The notes beneath the pieces were generated by a model. It saw nothing but the letters and a program-made list of their open reading frames with translations, was not told the origin of the DNA and did no database searches. From Actinomycetota bacterium (lineage in GTDB: Bacteria > Actinomycetota > Actinomycetes > Nanopelagicales > Nanopelagicaceae), in NCBI GenBank assembly GCA_947452525.1, contig CANGCW010000002.1, forward strand, positions 1 to 35,441: DNA of 35,441 bases. The letters run 5' to 3'. The position numbers and the translations under genes are program-made. Of the stretch, positions 15,124 through 23,415 are shown one piece after another (within the stretch, counting starts at the first letter, position 1; the number at the start of each line of letters is the position of its first letter).

Positions 15124-15785
15124 GCCACGAGGAGATTATCAAGGGCCTCTTTGATGAGACCATGGTCGGAAATGCACCTGCAGTACTCGATCTCACCAAT
15201 AAGGGATTGGCAGAGGGAATGTCTCCTGATGCAATCCTCTTCGAAGCGCTCATTCCTGCGCTTGAAGAGGTTGGTGCGCGCTTCGAACGCGGTGACTACT
15301 TTGTTCCTGAGATGCTTATTGCTGGTAAGGCAATGTCTGGTGCACTCAATGTGCTCCGTCCACTTCTCGCACAGACAGGCGCTGAGACCGTTGGAACATT
15401 CTTGATGGGTACAGTCAAGGGTGACGTTCACGATATCGGCAAGAATCTTGTTAACATCATGCTCGAAGGCGCCGGATTCAATGTTATTGATATTGGCGTT
15501 CAGGTTGCACCAGAGAAGTTCATCGCTGCCATCGAAGAGCACAAGCCGGATATCGTCGGAATGTCTGCATTTCTTACAACGACAATGCCAATGTTCAAGG
15601 TGAATATCCACGAGATCACCAAGGCTGGAATCCGCGATAACGTCATCATCATGGTCGGCGGAGCACCAGTAACTCAGGAGTACGCCGATGCAGTGGGCGC
15701 GGATGGTTATGCAGCTGATGCATCAACCGCTGTCCGTGTTGCAAAGGATCTCATTCAGAAGAAGCGCGCGCTCGTAAACGCATAA
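15120..15785 (+). CDS. mtgC: Methyltransferase cognate corrinoid protein
   Basis: A 221-residue cobalamin-binding methyl carrier. Residues 1-88 form the helical cap (B12-binding-2) and 89-215 the Rossmann B12 domain. The diagnostic DxHxxG is GDVHDIGKN, with D102, H104 (lower axial cobalt ligand) and G107; further nucleotide-loop elements are SAFLTTTM and VGGAPVT. The length and architecture equal MtbC/MtmC/MttC/MtgC proteins. It accepts the methyl from MtgB and passes it to MtgA. It begins with ATG 15120 overlapping the iclR stop, with AGGAG upstream inside iclR, and abuts metV without a gap. No other corrinoid protein is in the window, so it is the only available partner for MtgB although it is encoded on the other strand. 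Confidence 0.95.
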   Translation: MSHEEIIKGLFDETMVGNAPAVLDLTNKGLAEGMSPDAILFEALIPALEEVGARFERGDYFVPEMLIAGKAMSGALNVLRPLLAQTGAETVGTFLMGTVKGDVHDIGKNLVNIMLEGAGFNVIDIGVQVAPEKFIAAIEEHKPDIVGMSAFLTTTMPMFKVNIHEITKAGIRDNVIIMVGGAPVTQEYADAVGADGYAADASTAVRVAKDLIQKKRALVNA

Positions 15786-16193
15786 ATGGCACTCGAATCT
15801 GCTGGGAGAAAACTTCTCCCCCTCTTGTTGACAGTTGAACACGGTTTAAAGAAGCCAGTGTGGGGCTGTCAGATGTGCGGCCAATGCGTCCTCCATTCCA
15901 CGGGAATGGTCTGTCCGATGACATGCCCTAAGACACTACGTAACGGTCCATGCGGTGGGGTCCGCGAAGATGGACATTGCGAAGTGAAGCCAGAGATGCA
16001 ATGCGTCTGGGTAAAGGCATATGAGCGGAAGGATAAGTTGCATCTTCCACAGATTTGGAAGGATCATTACAACGAGCTCCGTCCACCGGTGGATATGCGC
16101 CTTAAGGGAACATCTTCCTGGATCAACTTGATTACTAAGCGCGATGCTTGGTTGCCTGCAGGTTGGCGCGCACGCAAAGAGAGTCAGAAGTAA
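15786..16193 (+). CDS. metV: MetV-like cysteine-rich partner of methylene-THF reductase
   Basis: A 135-residue protein whose first half is very cysteine-rich: C28, C31, C34, C43, C47, C56, C65 and C73, with the sequences GCQMCGQCVLHSTGMVCPMT and NGPCGGVREDGHCE. This matches the zinc/FeS 'MTHFR C-terminal' family (PF12225, from memory), known as MetV in acetogens, where it forms a complex with MetF and carries electrons by iron-sulfur clusters. The ATG follows the mtgC stop directly and its TAA shares an A with the metF start. It would let MetF exchange electrons with a partner other than NAD(P)H. In this pathway the reaction should run towards oxidation of methyl-THF. No RnfC2-like NADH subunit, which accompanies some MetVF enzymes, is encoded here. 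Confidence 0.85.
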   Translation: MALESAGRKLLPLLLTVEHGLKKPVWGCQMCGQCVLHSTGMVCPMTCPKTLRNGPCGGVREDGHCEVKPEMQCVWVKAYERKDKLHLPQIWKDHYNELRPPVDMRLKGTSSWINLITKRDAWLPAGWRARKESQK

Positions 16194-17092
16194 TGTCAGC
16201 ACTTCGCGAACGTTTACAGAACAGTAAAGATCTCGTCTTCACCGTTGAATTCCCCGTCATTGATGGCGGAGGAATGGCAGCGGTCGAGAAGAACGTAGCC
16301 CGCCTCTCCCCTTGGTTCGTTGCTGCAAACTCAACAGATAACACCGCTGCGCACGCACATGCCTCCAATCTCTCCGTTGCAATTGCAATGAAGAACTTTG
16401 GGCTTGAGCCGATCCTGCAGATTGTCTGCCGCGATAAGAACCGCATTGCGATTCAGGCAGATATGGCGGGAGCCAATCTCCACGGGATTGAGAACATCGC
16501 CCTCCTCACCGGTGATGATGTCACTGCTGGAGACGAACCTGAGGCCCGTCGCGTCTTCGATCTCGATGGCCCACAAGCGGTCAACGTTGCATCGATTCTC
16601 AATAGCGGCACCTATCTCTCGGGCAGAAAGCTTCAACCAGCACCAAACTTCTTTATCTCGGCAGTTGAGAATCCTTTTACCCATCCCTTTGATTACCGCG
16701 TACAACGTGCAATCAAGAAGCACGAGGCGGGCGCACAGATGCTCCAACTTCAGATTGGGTATCACCCTGATCGCTTAGAGAACTTTGCGCGAGGCGTACA
16801 TGCCCTCGCTCCAGATCTCGCGCTTCTTCCAAGCGTTGTTCTCGTAAAGAGCTCAAAGCCACTGAACTTCATGAACGATAAGGTCCCTGGAATCGATGTT
16901 CCAGCAGATGTCATCGCTCGCGTTGCAAGTGCAGAAGATCAGAGTGAAGCCGCATACCAACTTGCTCTCGAGCAGTGCAAGCATGCGCTCACTCTCCCAG
17001 GTGTCCGCGGCATCCATGTAACAGATTTCCGCCACGATGACACCCTTGAACGTTTAATGACCGATCTTGGCCGAACACCACACAACCTATAG
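16193..17092 (+). CDS. metF: Methylenetetrahydrofolate reductase (MetF)
   Basis: A 299-residue TIM-barrel flavoprotein of the MTHFR family, with VFTVEFPVIDGGG at the N-terminus holding the active-site Glu, PILQIVCRDKNRIAIQAD in the middle, and NIALLTGDDVTAGDE typical of FAD binding. ATG 16193 is chosen since it shares its A with the metV stop (TAATG); the frame is open further upstream only as an overlap with metV. MetF interconverts methyl- and methylene-THF. Located between corrinoid, MetV and MtgA genes, its role here is most likely oxidation of the methyl-THF made from betaine rather than biosynthetic reduction. The metF stop is followed directly by AGGAG for mtgA. Confidence 0.93.
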   Translation: MSALRERLQNSKDLVFTVEFPVIDGGGMAAVEKNVARLSPWFVAANSTDNTAAHAHASNLSVAIAMKNFGLEPILQIVCRDKNRIAIQADMAGANLHGIENIALLTGDDVTAGDEPEARRVFDLDGPQAVNVASILNSGTYLSGRKLQPAPNFFISAVENPFTHPFDYRVQRAIKKHEAGAQMLQLQIGYHPDRLENFARGVHALAPDLALLPSVVLVKSSKPLNFMNDKVPGIDVPADVIARVASAEDQSEAAYQLALEQCKHALTLPGVRGIHVTDFRHDDTLERLMTDLGRTPHNL

Positions 17093-17101
17093 GAGCAAAG
17101 A

Positions 17102-17959
17102 ATGCACACCGTACTGAAGTCTGCAACAAAGACCGTCACAATGGGCCACGACCAACCCTTCGTGATTATTGGTGAGCGCATCAATCCAACTGGTCGCAAG
17201 AAGTTTCAGGAGCTCCTCCGTGCAGGCGACCTCTCCACCATTGAGAAGGATGTTCGCGACCAGATCGATGGCGGGGCAGATGTTCTCGATGTGAATATGG
17301 GCGTTCCATTGACCGATGAGCCAGCTCTTCTTGCTAGCGCAATCAAGTTGGTACAGAGCCTTACTGATGCTCCTATCTGTATCGACTCCTCTGTTATCGA
17401 AGCGCTTGAGGCAGGCCTTGAGGTTTACGAGGGTAAGGCCTTGGTTAACTCAACAACGGGTGAAGATGACCGCATGGAGATCATCATGCCTCTCATCAAG
17501 CGCCATAACGCGGCTCTGATCTGTCTTCCTAACGATGAGACCGGTATCCCCATGACATCAGGTGAGCGCATCATCATCACAGAGAAGATTCTCCGCGCCG
17601 CTGATAAGTATGGAATCTCCCACGACGATATCGTTATCGATCCACTCGCAATGCCTGTTGGCGCTGAGCCAGATTCAGTGAAGCAGACGCTCGAGACAAT
17701 TCATATCATCCGCGAGCGTTGGGGTCTCAATATGACTCTCGGCGCTTCAAATATCTCATTCGGTCTTCCTAATCGCCATGCAATTAACGCAGCATTTTTG
17801 CCTGCAGGCATGTCACATGGACTTACAAGTGCTGTGATGGATGCTCGCACACCTGAGATTGTTCAATCAGTCCGTGCAGCAGATCTCCTCCTCGGTCTTG
17901 ACCAATGGGGCGGAAATTGGATCACGCGTTTCCGTGCTCAAGAAGCAGCAAAAGCGTAA
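17102..17959 (+). CDS. mtgA: Methyl-corrinoid:tetrahydrofolate methyltransferase
   Basis: A 285-residue pterin-binding TIM barrel (DHPS fold) like AcsE, the MetH folate domain and MtgA. It begins with VIIGERINPTGRKKF, then DQIDGGADVLDVNMG (the Asp/Asn that hold the pterin), CIDSSVIEALEAGL, and GASNISFGLPNRHAIN near residue 217-232, all hallmarks of methyl-THF:corrinoid transferases. In this operon it would take the methyl from MtgC and form methyl-THF. AGGAG overlaps the metF stop seven bases upstream of ATG 17102. It ends with a double stop (TAATAG), directly followed by the ATG of the activator gene. Direction of transfer is opposite to that in acetogens and in methionine synthesis, judged only from context. 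Confidence 0.92.
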   Translation: MHTVLKSATKTVTMGHDQPFVIIGERINPTGRKKFQELLRAGDLSTIEKDVRDQIDGGADVLDVNMGVPLTDEPALLASAIKLVQSLTDAPICIDSSVIEALEAGLEVYEGKALVNSTTGEDDRMEIIMPLIKRHNAALICLPNDETGIPMTSGERIIITEKILRAADKYGISHDDIVIDPLAMPVGAEPDSVKQTLETIHIIRERWGLNMTLGASNISFGLPNRHAINAAFLPAGMSHGLTSAVMDARTPEIVQSVRAADLLLGLDQWGGNWITRFRAQEAAKA

Positions 17960-17962
17960 TAG

Positions 17963-19867
17963 ATGTCAAAGAAGGAGCTCGATCCAACCCTGATTCCTGC
18001 ACATGATGGAACAGGGCGTATCAAACTTGCCTTTAGAACCCTTGATAAAGAGGGCGCAATTGCAGGCGAGAAATCAGTCACCGTTCCAACGGGAGTGAGC
18101 GCATTTGATGCCGCCTCCTGGAACGGTGTTGCGATCGACTCCACCTGTGGCGGATATGGCACATGTAAGAAATGCCGCGTCAAGATTGTCGATGGAGATA
18201 TCCCTCCTTCGAAGTTAGATTTCCGTGCCTTTACGCAATCGGAGATTGATGCGGGTTGGCGCCTTGCCTGCCTCGTGCGTGCAGGAAGTAATACAACAAT
18301 CGATGTTCCGATGCTTACGACGCGACCAAAGGCTGCAACTGTCGGCGTTGGCCGCCAGGTAATCCTGCGTCCATCTATTCAAAAGCGCTATATCGAACTG
18401 GAAGAGCCAACGCTCCATGATCAGCGCACCGATATCGTCCGCATCCTCGATGCCGTGGATGACATTTCTGCAACTGTCTCACTCGATGCGATGCGCAACA
18501 TCCCATCAACGCTCCGCTCCACTTATTTTAAGGTCACTGCCGTCTTCGCGGATCAAGAGCTGATTGATGTTGAACCGGGCGATACAACTGATAAACGTTA
18601 TGCAATCGCATTCGACCTAGGAACTACCACGGTCGTAGCCACTCTCCTCGATCTCAATACAGGTACACCTGCTGCCGTTGCATCGATGCTCAATAAGCAA
18701 CAGCCATTCGGAGCAGATGTCATCACGCGCATCTCTGCGACGATGATGGATTCATCAGCACTCGAGAAGTTGCGCGGTCTTGCTCAACAAACTTTGAGCG
18801 AACTCGCTGCCGAAGTAATTGCTGAAGCTGGCGTTGATCCACTCAATGTTTATGAAGTAGCTGTTGCAGGAAATGCAACGATGACTCAGCTGCTCTTGGG
18901 AATCAATCCTGAACCACTTGGCGTCGCACCATTCATTATGGTGAGCGCCGATTACTCAGGTGTGAAGGCATCAGATGTCGGCATCTCGATTCACCCCCGT
19001 GCAACGGCTGCAATCCTTCCAAGCCTTGGGGCATATGTTGGTGGCGATATCGTCGCCGGCGCTCTTGCCACAGGAATGGATCGCGATAAGCGCCTCCGCC
19101 TCTTCATCGATGTCGGAACAAACTGTGAAATCATCTTGGGCGATGGCGAGAAGATTCTCGCTACTGCTGCACCGGCCGGTCCAGCTTTCGAGGCGGCCTC
19201 CATTAAGTGCGGCGTTCGCGCTGCCGCTGGAGCTATTGAGACCGTGAAAGTTGTAGATGGCGCTATTGAAATTGGCACCATTGAGAATACAAAAGCGATT
19301 GGTATCTGTGGCTCTGGCCTCGTCGATGCTTGTGCGAGCCTCGTTCAACTCGGACTCCTCGACCACAGTGGCCGTTTCGTGAGTGATGAGATTGCTGCTG
19401 AAGTCGCACCAAAGGTTGCAGATCGCCTCGTTACTCGTGAAGGCGAGCGCGTCTTTGTCCTCTCCTGGAGTGGCGCCGACGGTGATGCATCCGATTCAGT
19501 ATTTCTCACCCAGCGCGATGTCCGCGAACTCCAATTCGCAAAGGCCGCTATCGCAACTGGTTGGGCGCTCCTACTTGAAGAATTTGGCATTGCAGAGGGT
19601 GAAATCCAGCAGGTTCTGCTCGCTGGCTCCTTTGGTTCCTACCTCTCCCCTGCTAGCGCAGTGAAGATCGGTCTCGTCCCTAAGTTGCCTGTCATGCGCA
19701 TTATCTCGGCCGGTAACGTTGCCGGCGAAGGCGCGAAGATGGTTCTCCTCTCAGCACAGGAGCGGAATGGCGCAGCCTCACTCCTTGATGAGATTAAGTA
19801 TGTGGAACTCTCGGACCGTCCAGACTTCAATGATCTCTTCGTAACGAAGCTATCCTTTCCAGCATGA
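17963..19867 (+). CDS. RACo-type reductive activator of corrinoid protein ([2Fe-2S]/ASKHA ATPase)
   Basis: A 634-residue protein. An N-terminal plant-type [2Fe-2S] ferredoxin domain uses C62, C68, C71 and C103 (CGGYGTCKKC, LACLV). A linker then leads to the ASKHA ATPase-like domain from about residue 205 (FDLGTTTVVATLLDL phosphate loop), followed by EVAVAGNATMTQLLLGI and the C-terminal LLAGSFGSYL and ISAGNVAGEGA signatures of the DUF4445 family. Such proteins return inactive Co(II) corrinoid to Co(I) using ATP and an electron. The architecture is that of RACo from acetogens rather than RamA of methylamine methanogens, which carries two C-terminal [4Fe-4S] sites. Its stop overlaps the DUF1638 start by four bases. 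Confidence 0.93.
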   Translation: MSKKELDPTLIPAHDGTGRIKLAFRTLDKEGAIAGEKSVTVPTGVSAFDAASWNGVAIDSTCGGYGTCKKCRVKIVDGDIPPSKLDFRAFTQSEIDAGWRLACLVRAGSNTTIDVPMLTTRPKAATVGVGRQVILRPSIQKRYIELEEPTLHDQRTDIVRILDAVDDISATVSLDAMRNIPSTLRSTYFKVTAVFADQELIDVEPGDTTDKRYAIAFDLGTTTVVATLLDLNTGTPAAVASMLNKQQPFGADVITRISATMMDSSALEKLRGLAQQTLSELAAEVIAEAGVDPLNVYEVAVAGNATMTQLLLGINPEPLGVAPFIMVSADYSGVKASDVGISIHPRATAAILPSLGAYVGGDIVAGALATGMDRDKRLRLFIDVGTNCEIILGDGEKILATAAPAGPAFEAASIKCGVRAAAGAIETVKVVDGAIEIGTIENTKAIGICGSGLVDACASLVQLGLLDHSGRFVSDEIAAEVAPKVADRLVTREGERVFVLSWSGADGDASDSVFLTQRDVRELQFAKAAIATGWALLLEEFGIAEGEIQQVLLAGSFGSYLSPASAVKIGLVPKLPVMRIISAGNVAGEGAKMVLLSAQERNGAASLLDEIKYVELSDRPDFNDLFVTKLSFPA

Positions 19868-20445
19868 GTATTGGCGTAGTTGCGTGCGGCGCGATCGCCA
19901 CGCACATCGCCGCTATCGCATCGCGCAACAAGGTTGAAGTTGAAATCTATCCCCTTCCCTCCCTCCTCCATAACCAGCCGAAGTTGATTGCTGGGCAGGT
20001 TGCTGCGCTACTGGATCGGATTGAACCACTGCATTCAAAATGTGTAGTGGCATATGCCGATTGCGGGACATTTGGCGCACTCGATGAGGTCTTGAAAAGC
20101 CGCGAAGTCCATCGCCTCACAGGCAGTCTCTGCTACGACATCTTCGACCCGAATATCTCTTCTGTGACAGATGAAGAGGCCGGCACCTATCTCTTCACCG
20201 ACTTCCTCGTCACAACATTTGAGCGCAGCGTCATTGTTGAACTTGGGCTGGACAAGCGCCCTGAGCTCTTGCCTGATTACTTTCAGTATTACAAGCGAGT
20301 CGTCTGGCTTGCTCAGAATCCAACTCCTGAACTACGCGAGGCTGCAGAGAAGTGCGCAAAGAGAATCGGCCTCCCCCTTGAAGTGCGTGTTACGGGAGAG
20401 ACCGGCCTCGAGAAAGCTTTTCTAGAACTACTTAACGCCAGCTAA
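19864..20445 (+). CDS. DUF1638-family protein, probable methyl-transfer accessory
   Basis: A 193-residue cytosolic protein recognisable as DUF1638 by its opening GVVACGAIATHI, the central YADCGTFGALDEVL (around residues 65-78), CYDIF at about 97-101, and LPDYFQYYKRVVWLAQNP (about 139-156). Its biochemical role is not known. Proteins of this family recur beside MttB-type methyltransferases and corrinoid proteins, and here it ends the mtgC-metVF-mtgA-RACo operon with an ATGA overlap, which suggests a role in corrinoid loading, electron delivery or C1 transfer. Cys residues at about positions 8, 60, 67 and 97 could bind a metal or cofactor. Its 3' end overlaps the convergent fdsA by 18 bases. 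Confidence 0.85.
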   Translation: MSIGVVACGAIATHIAAIASRNKVEVEIYPLPSLLHNQPKLIAGQVAALLDRIEPLHSKCVVAYADCGTFGALDEVLKSREVHRLTGSLCYDIFDPNISSVTDEEAGTYLFTDFLVTTFERSVIVELGLDKRPELLPDYFQYYKRVVWLAQNPTPELREAAEKCAKRIGLPLEVRVTGETGLEKAFLELLNAS

Positions 20446-23415
20446 CTCCATCGCCTTCAGGACGATGGGATCGAGCTTGCTTCGGTCCACATCATTCATT
20501 AGACGTGAACGCATGAGCGGCGTCCAGAACTGCTCGATGTGATGCGCTACCTCAATCTCGATTCCAGCATTTGCTGGTGCACTCTTTGCAATCTGATTCG
20601 CCATACGAACAATAGAGTCGAGCTGGCTATCGCCATCGATGCCATGATCGCTGATAGGTGTCGGACCACTTGCACTTGGCGAGATTTCAACGGCGGTCAC
20701 CTTGTACTCAGGACAGTTAGTCGCCCAATCTGAGTAATCAGTGGTGATGACATTGGCACCAGATTCTGGGAAGTGGAAGGTCGTATAAACGACGCCGGCA
20801 GGAACGGTCTCGGTGATGCGAGCACGCATGGTGGTCTCTCCTACGCGACTGGAGAGCTTCACCCAGGAACCATCTGCAATTCCACGCATCTGCGCATCGG
20901 ATTCATGGATATCCAAGATATCTTCACTATGCCATGCGACATTTCCAGTACGACGGGTCTGTGCGCCAACGTTGTATTGGCTCAAGATGCGACCAGTAGT
21001 GAGCAAGAGTGGGAACTTGCGGTTCGACTTCTCATCGGTAGGAACATATGTCGTGAGATTGAACTTTCCTTCTCCACGTACGAACTCATTGATATGCATT
21101 GTTGGCGTGCCAAGCGGATTAGCATCGTTACAAGGCCATTGCACGCTACCAACTTCATCCAAATGCGCGAAGGAGACTCCGTTAAATGTAGGGGTCGTCT
21201 CCGCAATCTCATCCATGATCTCAGCAGAGTCCTTGTAAGGCATTGGATAGCCCATAGCCGCTGAGAGAAGCGCAGTTGCCTCCCATTCGCTCTTTCCTGT
21301 CTTAGATGACATCACTGGGCGAACGCGATTGATACGACGCTCTGCGTTGGTGAATGTTCCATCCTTCTCCAGGAATGATGTACCGGGAAGGAATACATGT
21401 GCGAATTTGGCAGTCTCATTGATGAAGAGATCTTGAACAATCACCATATCCATCGAGCGGAGCGCTGCATGGACGTGGACTGTGTTGGGATCTGATTGAG
21501 CAATATCTTCACCATGGACATAGAGTCCGCGGAACTGCCCAGCGAGAGCAGCATCAAACATATTAGGAATACGCATACCTGGGACGGGGCGGAGTTCTAC
21601 TCCCCACTTCTTATTGTAGATATCGCGTACTGCATCACCTGAGATGTGGCGGTAGCCCGGTAACTCATGAGGGAATGAACCCATATCGCATGAACCCTGG
21701 ACGTTGTTCTGACCACGGAGTGGATTTACACCGACGCCCTTACGACCGATATTTCCGGTTGCCATTGCTAGGTTAGCAATTCCCATCACCATTGTTGAAC
21801 CTTGGCTATGTTCTGTCACTCCAAGGCCGTAGTAGATCGCGCCATTCGGTGCAGATGCAAACATGCGAGCAGCTGCGCGAACGGTCTCCGCTGGGACGCG
21901 GGTCGTTGCCTCTAGCGCCTCTGGGCTATTTTCAGGTTGGGCGATGAACTTCTCCCATGCAGCAAATGACTCTGTATCGCAACGCTCGTTAACGAAGTTA
22001 CGATCGACGAGACCTTCGGTCACGATGACGTGAGCGAGTGCGTTGATGACAGCAACGTTTGTGCCAGGCAGAAGTTGGAGATGATGATCCGCATGAACGC
22101 GTGCAGATTTTACGGTCTCGGTGACGCGTGGATCGATAACGATCAACTTAGCGCCGCGTCGGACTGCCTGCTTCATGCGAGAGGCGAATACTGGGTGGGC
22201 GGCTGCAGGGTTAGCGCCAATCACCATGATGACATCTGAGTAGTTCACAGATTCAAAATCTTGCGTTCCTGCAGATGTACCGAATGCCTTACCAAGGCCG
22301 TAGCCCGTTGGTGAGTGGCAGACGCGCGCACAGGTATCAACGTTATTGTTACCAAAGGCAGCACGGATCATCTTCTGGACAACGTAGACCTCTTCATTGG
22401 TGCAACGTGACGAGGTGATTCCACCAATCGCATCAGCGCCATACTCGGCCTGAATCTTCTTCAGACCGTTAGCGGCGAAAGCAATCGCCTCATCCCATGA
22501 GACTTCACGGAACTCATCTGTAATCTTCTCGCGGATCATCGGCTTAGTAATGCGATCGGAGTGCGTTGCATAGCCATATGCAAAGCGACCCTTTACGCAC
22601 GAGTGGCCCTCATTTGCTCCGCCCGCCTTCAACGGAATCATGCGGATGAGCTCATCGCCCTTCATCTCCGCTTTAAAGGAGCAACCAACGCCACAGTAAG
22701 CGCATGTTGTGACAACGGAGCGAGTTGGCTGGCCGATGGTAAGAAGCGCCTTCTCTTTGAGAGCCCCTGTCGGACATGCTTGAACGCATGCGCCACAAGA
22801 AACGCACTCGCTCTCAATAAATGATGTGCCACCAGAGGAGACGCGTGCCTCAAAGCCACGGTTCTCAATGGTGAGAGCAAATGTTCCCTGGACCTCATCA
22901 CAAGCGCGGACGCAGCGATTACAGACGATGCACTCTGTCGAGTCGAAGGTGAAGTATGGGTTTGATTGATCTTTCTCAAGGTCAAGGTGGTTAGCGCCGT
23001 CGTAGCGAACATCGGTGAGTCCGACCTGCTTCGCCATTCCATGAACTTTGCACTGATCCCCCACTTCGCATTCCTTCGGGTGATCGGAGAGGTAGAGCTC
23101 CATAACGCCTTGGCGGAGTTTGGAGAGGCGGGCGCTCTCAGTGCTGACCTTCATTCCATCAGCGACCGGTGTGGTGCAGGATGATGGAGTTCCGTTACGG
23201 CCATCGATCTCAACAACGCAGAGGCGGCAAGAGCCAAAAGATTTTAAGGTATCGGTTGCGCAGAGCTTAGGAATATCGACGCCGCAGAGGGCAGCGGCGC
23301 GCATGATGGAGGTATCTTCGGGTACCTCAACGCTCTTTCCATCAATCTCAACGGTGACGAGCTTGGCGCTCTTTCCCGCAGGAGTTCCAAAATCTGGCTC
23401 CATGATCAGTGTCAT
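20428..23415 (-). CDS. fdsA: NAD-dependent formate dehydrogenase, catalytic alpha subunit (Mo/W-bis-MGD)
   Basis: A 995-residue molybdopterin oxidoreductase of FdsA type. Order: NuoG-like [2Fe-2S] domain (C44, C52, C63, C66, C80 region), His-Cys3 cluster around residues 112-125 (HPKECEVGDQC), two ferredoxin clusters (CIVCNRCVRAC at 162-172; CVSCGACVQAC at 204-214), the proximal [4Fe-4S] (CAYCGVGC and GHSCVKG, 238-275), then the catalytic domain. The metal ligand is C366, followed by H367, in RVCHSPTGYG, so it is the cysteine, not selenocysteine, form. It oxidises formate to CO2 in the cytoplasm and passes electrons to FdsB. ATG 23415 overlaps fdsB by four bases. It is the final gene of a 13-kb minus-strand block and overlaps convergent DUF1638. 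The small FdsD subunit is not encoded beside it. Confidence 0.95.
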   Translation of the reverse strand: MTLIMEPDFGTPAGKSAKLVTVEIDGKSVEVPEDTSIMRAAALCGVDIPKLCATDTLKSFGSCRLCVVEIDGRNGTPSSCTTPVADGMKVSTESARLSKLRQGVMELYLSDHPKECEVGDQCKVHGMAKQVGLTDVRYDGANHLDLEKDQSNPYFTFDSTECIVCNRCVRACDEVQGTFALTIENRGFEARVSSGGTSFIESECVSCGACVQACPTGALKEKALLTIGQPTRSVVTTCAYCGVGCSFKAEMKGDELIRMIPLKAGGANEGHSCVKGRFAYGYATHSDRITKPMIREKITDEFREVSWDEAIAFAANGLKKIQAEYGADAIGGITSSRCTNEEVYVVQKMIRAAFGNNNVDTCARVCHSPTGYGLGKAFGTSAGTQDFESVNYSDVIMVIGANPAAAHPVFASRMKQAVRRGAKLIVIDPRVTETVKSARVHADHHLQLLPGTNVAVINALAHVIVTEGLVDRNFVNERCDTESFAAWEKFIAQPENSPEALEATTRVPAETVRAAARMFASAPNGAIYYGLGVTEHSQGSTMVMGIANLAMATGNIGRKGVGVNPLRGQNNVQGSCDMGSFPHELPGYRHISGDAVRDIYNKKWGVELRPVPGMRIPNMFDAALAGQFRGLYVHGEDIAQSDPNTVHVHAALRSMDMVIVQDLFINETAKFAHVFLPGTSFLEKDGTFTNAERRINRVRPVMSSKTGKSEWEATALLSAAMGYPMPYKDSAEIMDEIAETTPTFNGVSFAHLDEVGSVQWPCNDANPLGTPTMHINEFVRGEGKFNLTTYVPTDEKSNRKFPLLLTTGRILSQYNVGAQTRRTGNVAWHSEDILDIHESDAQMRGIADGSWVKLSSRVGETTMRARITETVPAGVVYTTFHFPESGANVITTDYSDWATNCPEYKVTAVEISPSASGPTPISDHGIDGDSQLDSIVRMANQIAKSAPANAGIEIEVAHHIEQFWTPLMRSRLMNDVDRSKLDPIVLKAMELAGVK

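Noticed and set aside
15078..15611. A 177-codon minus-strand frame opposite the corrinoid protein
   Set aside because: Antisense to a fully convincing B12-binding gene; composition (Cys/His rich, no domain) is typical of a shadow frame.
20428..23415. Selenocysteine in the formate dehydrogenase
   Set aside because: The metal-ligand position is a normal cysteine codon (C366) and there is no in-frame TGA.
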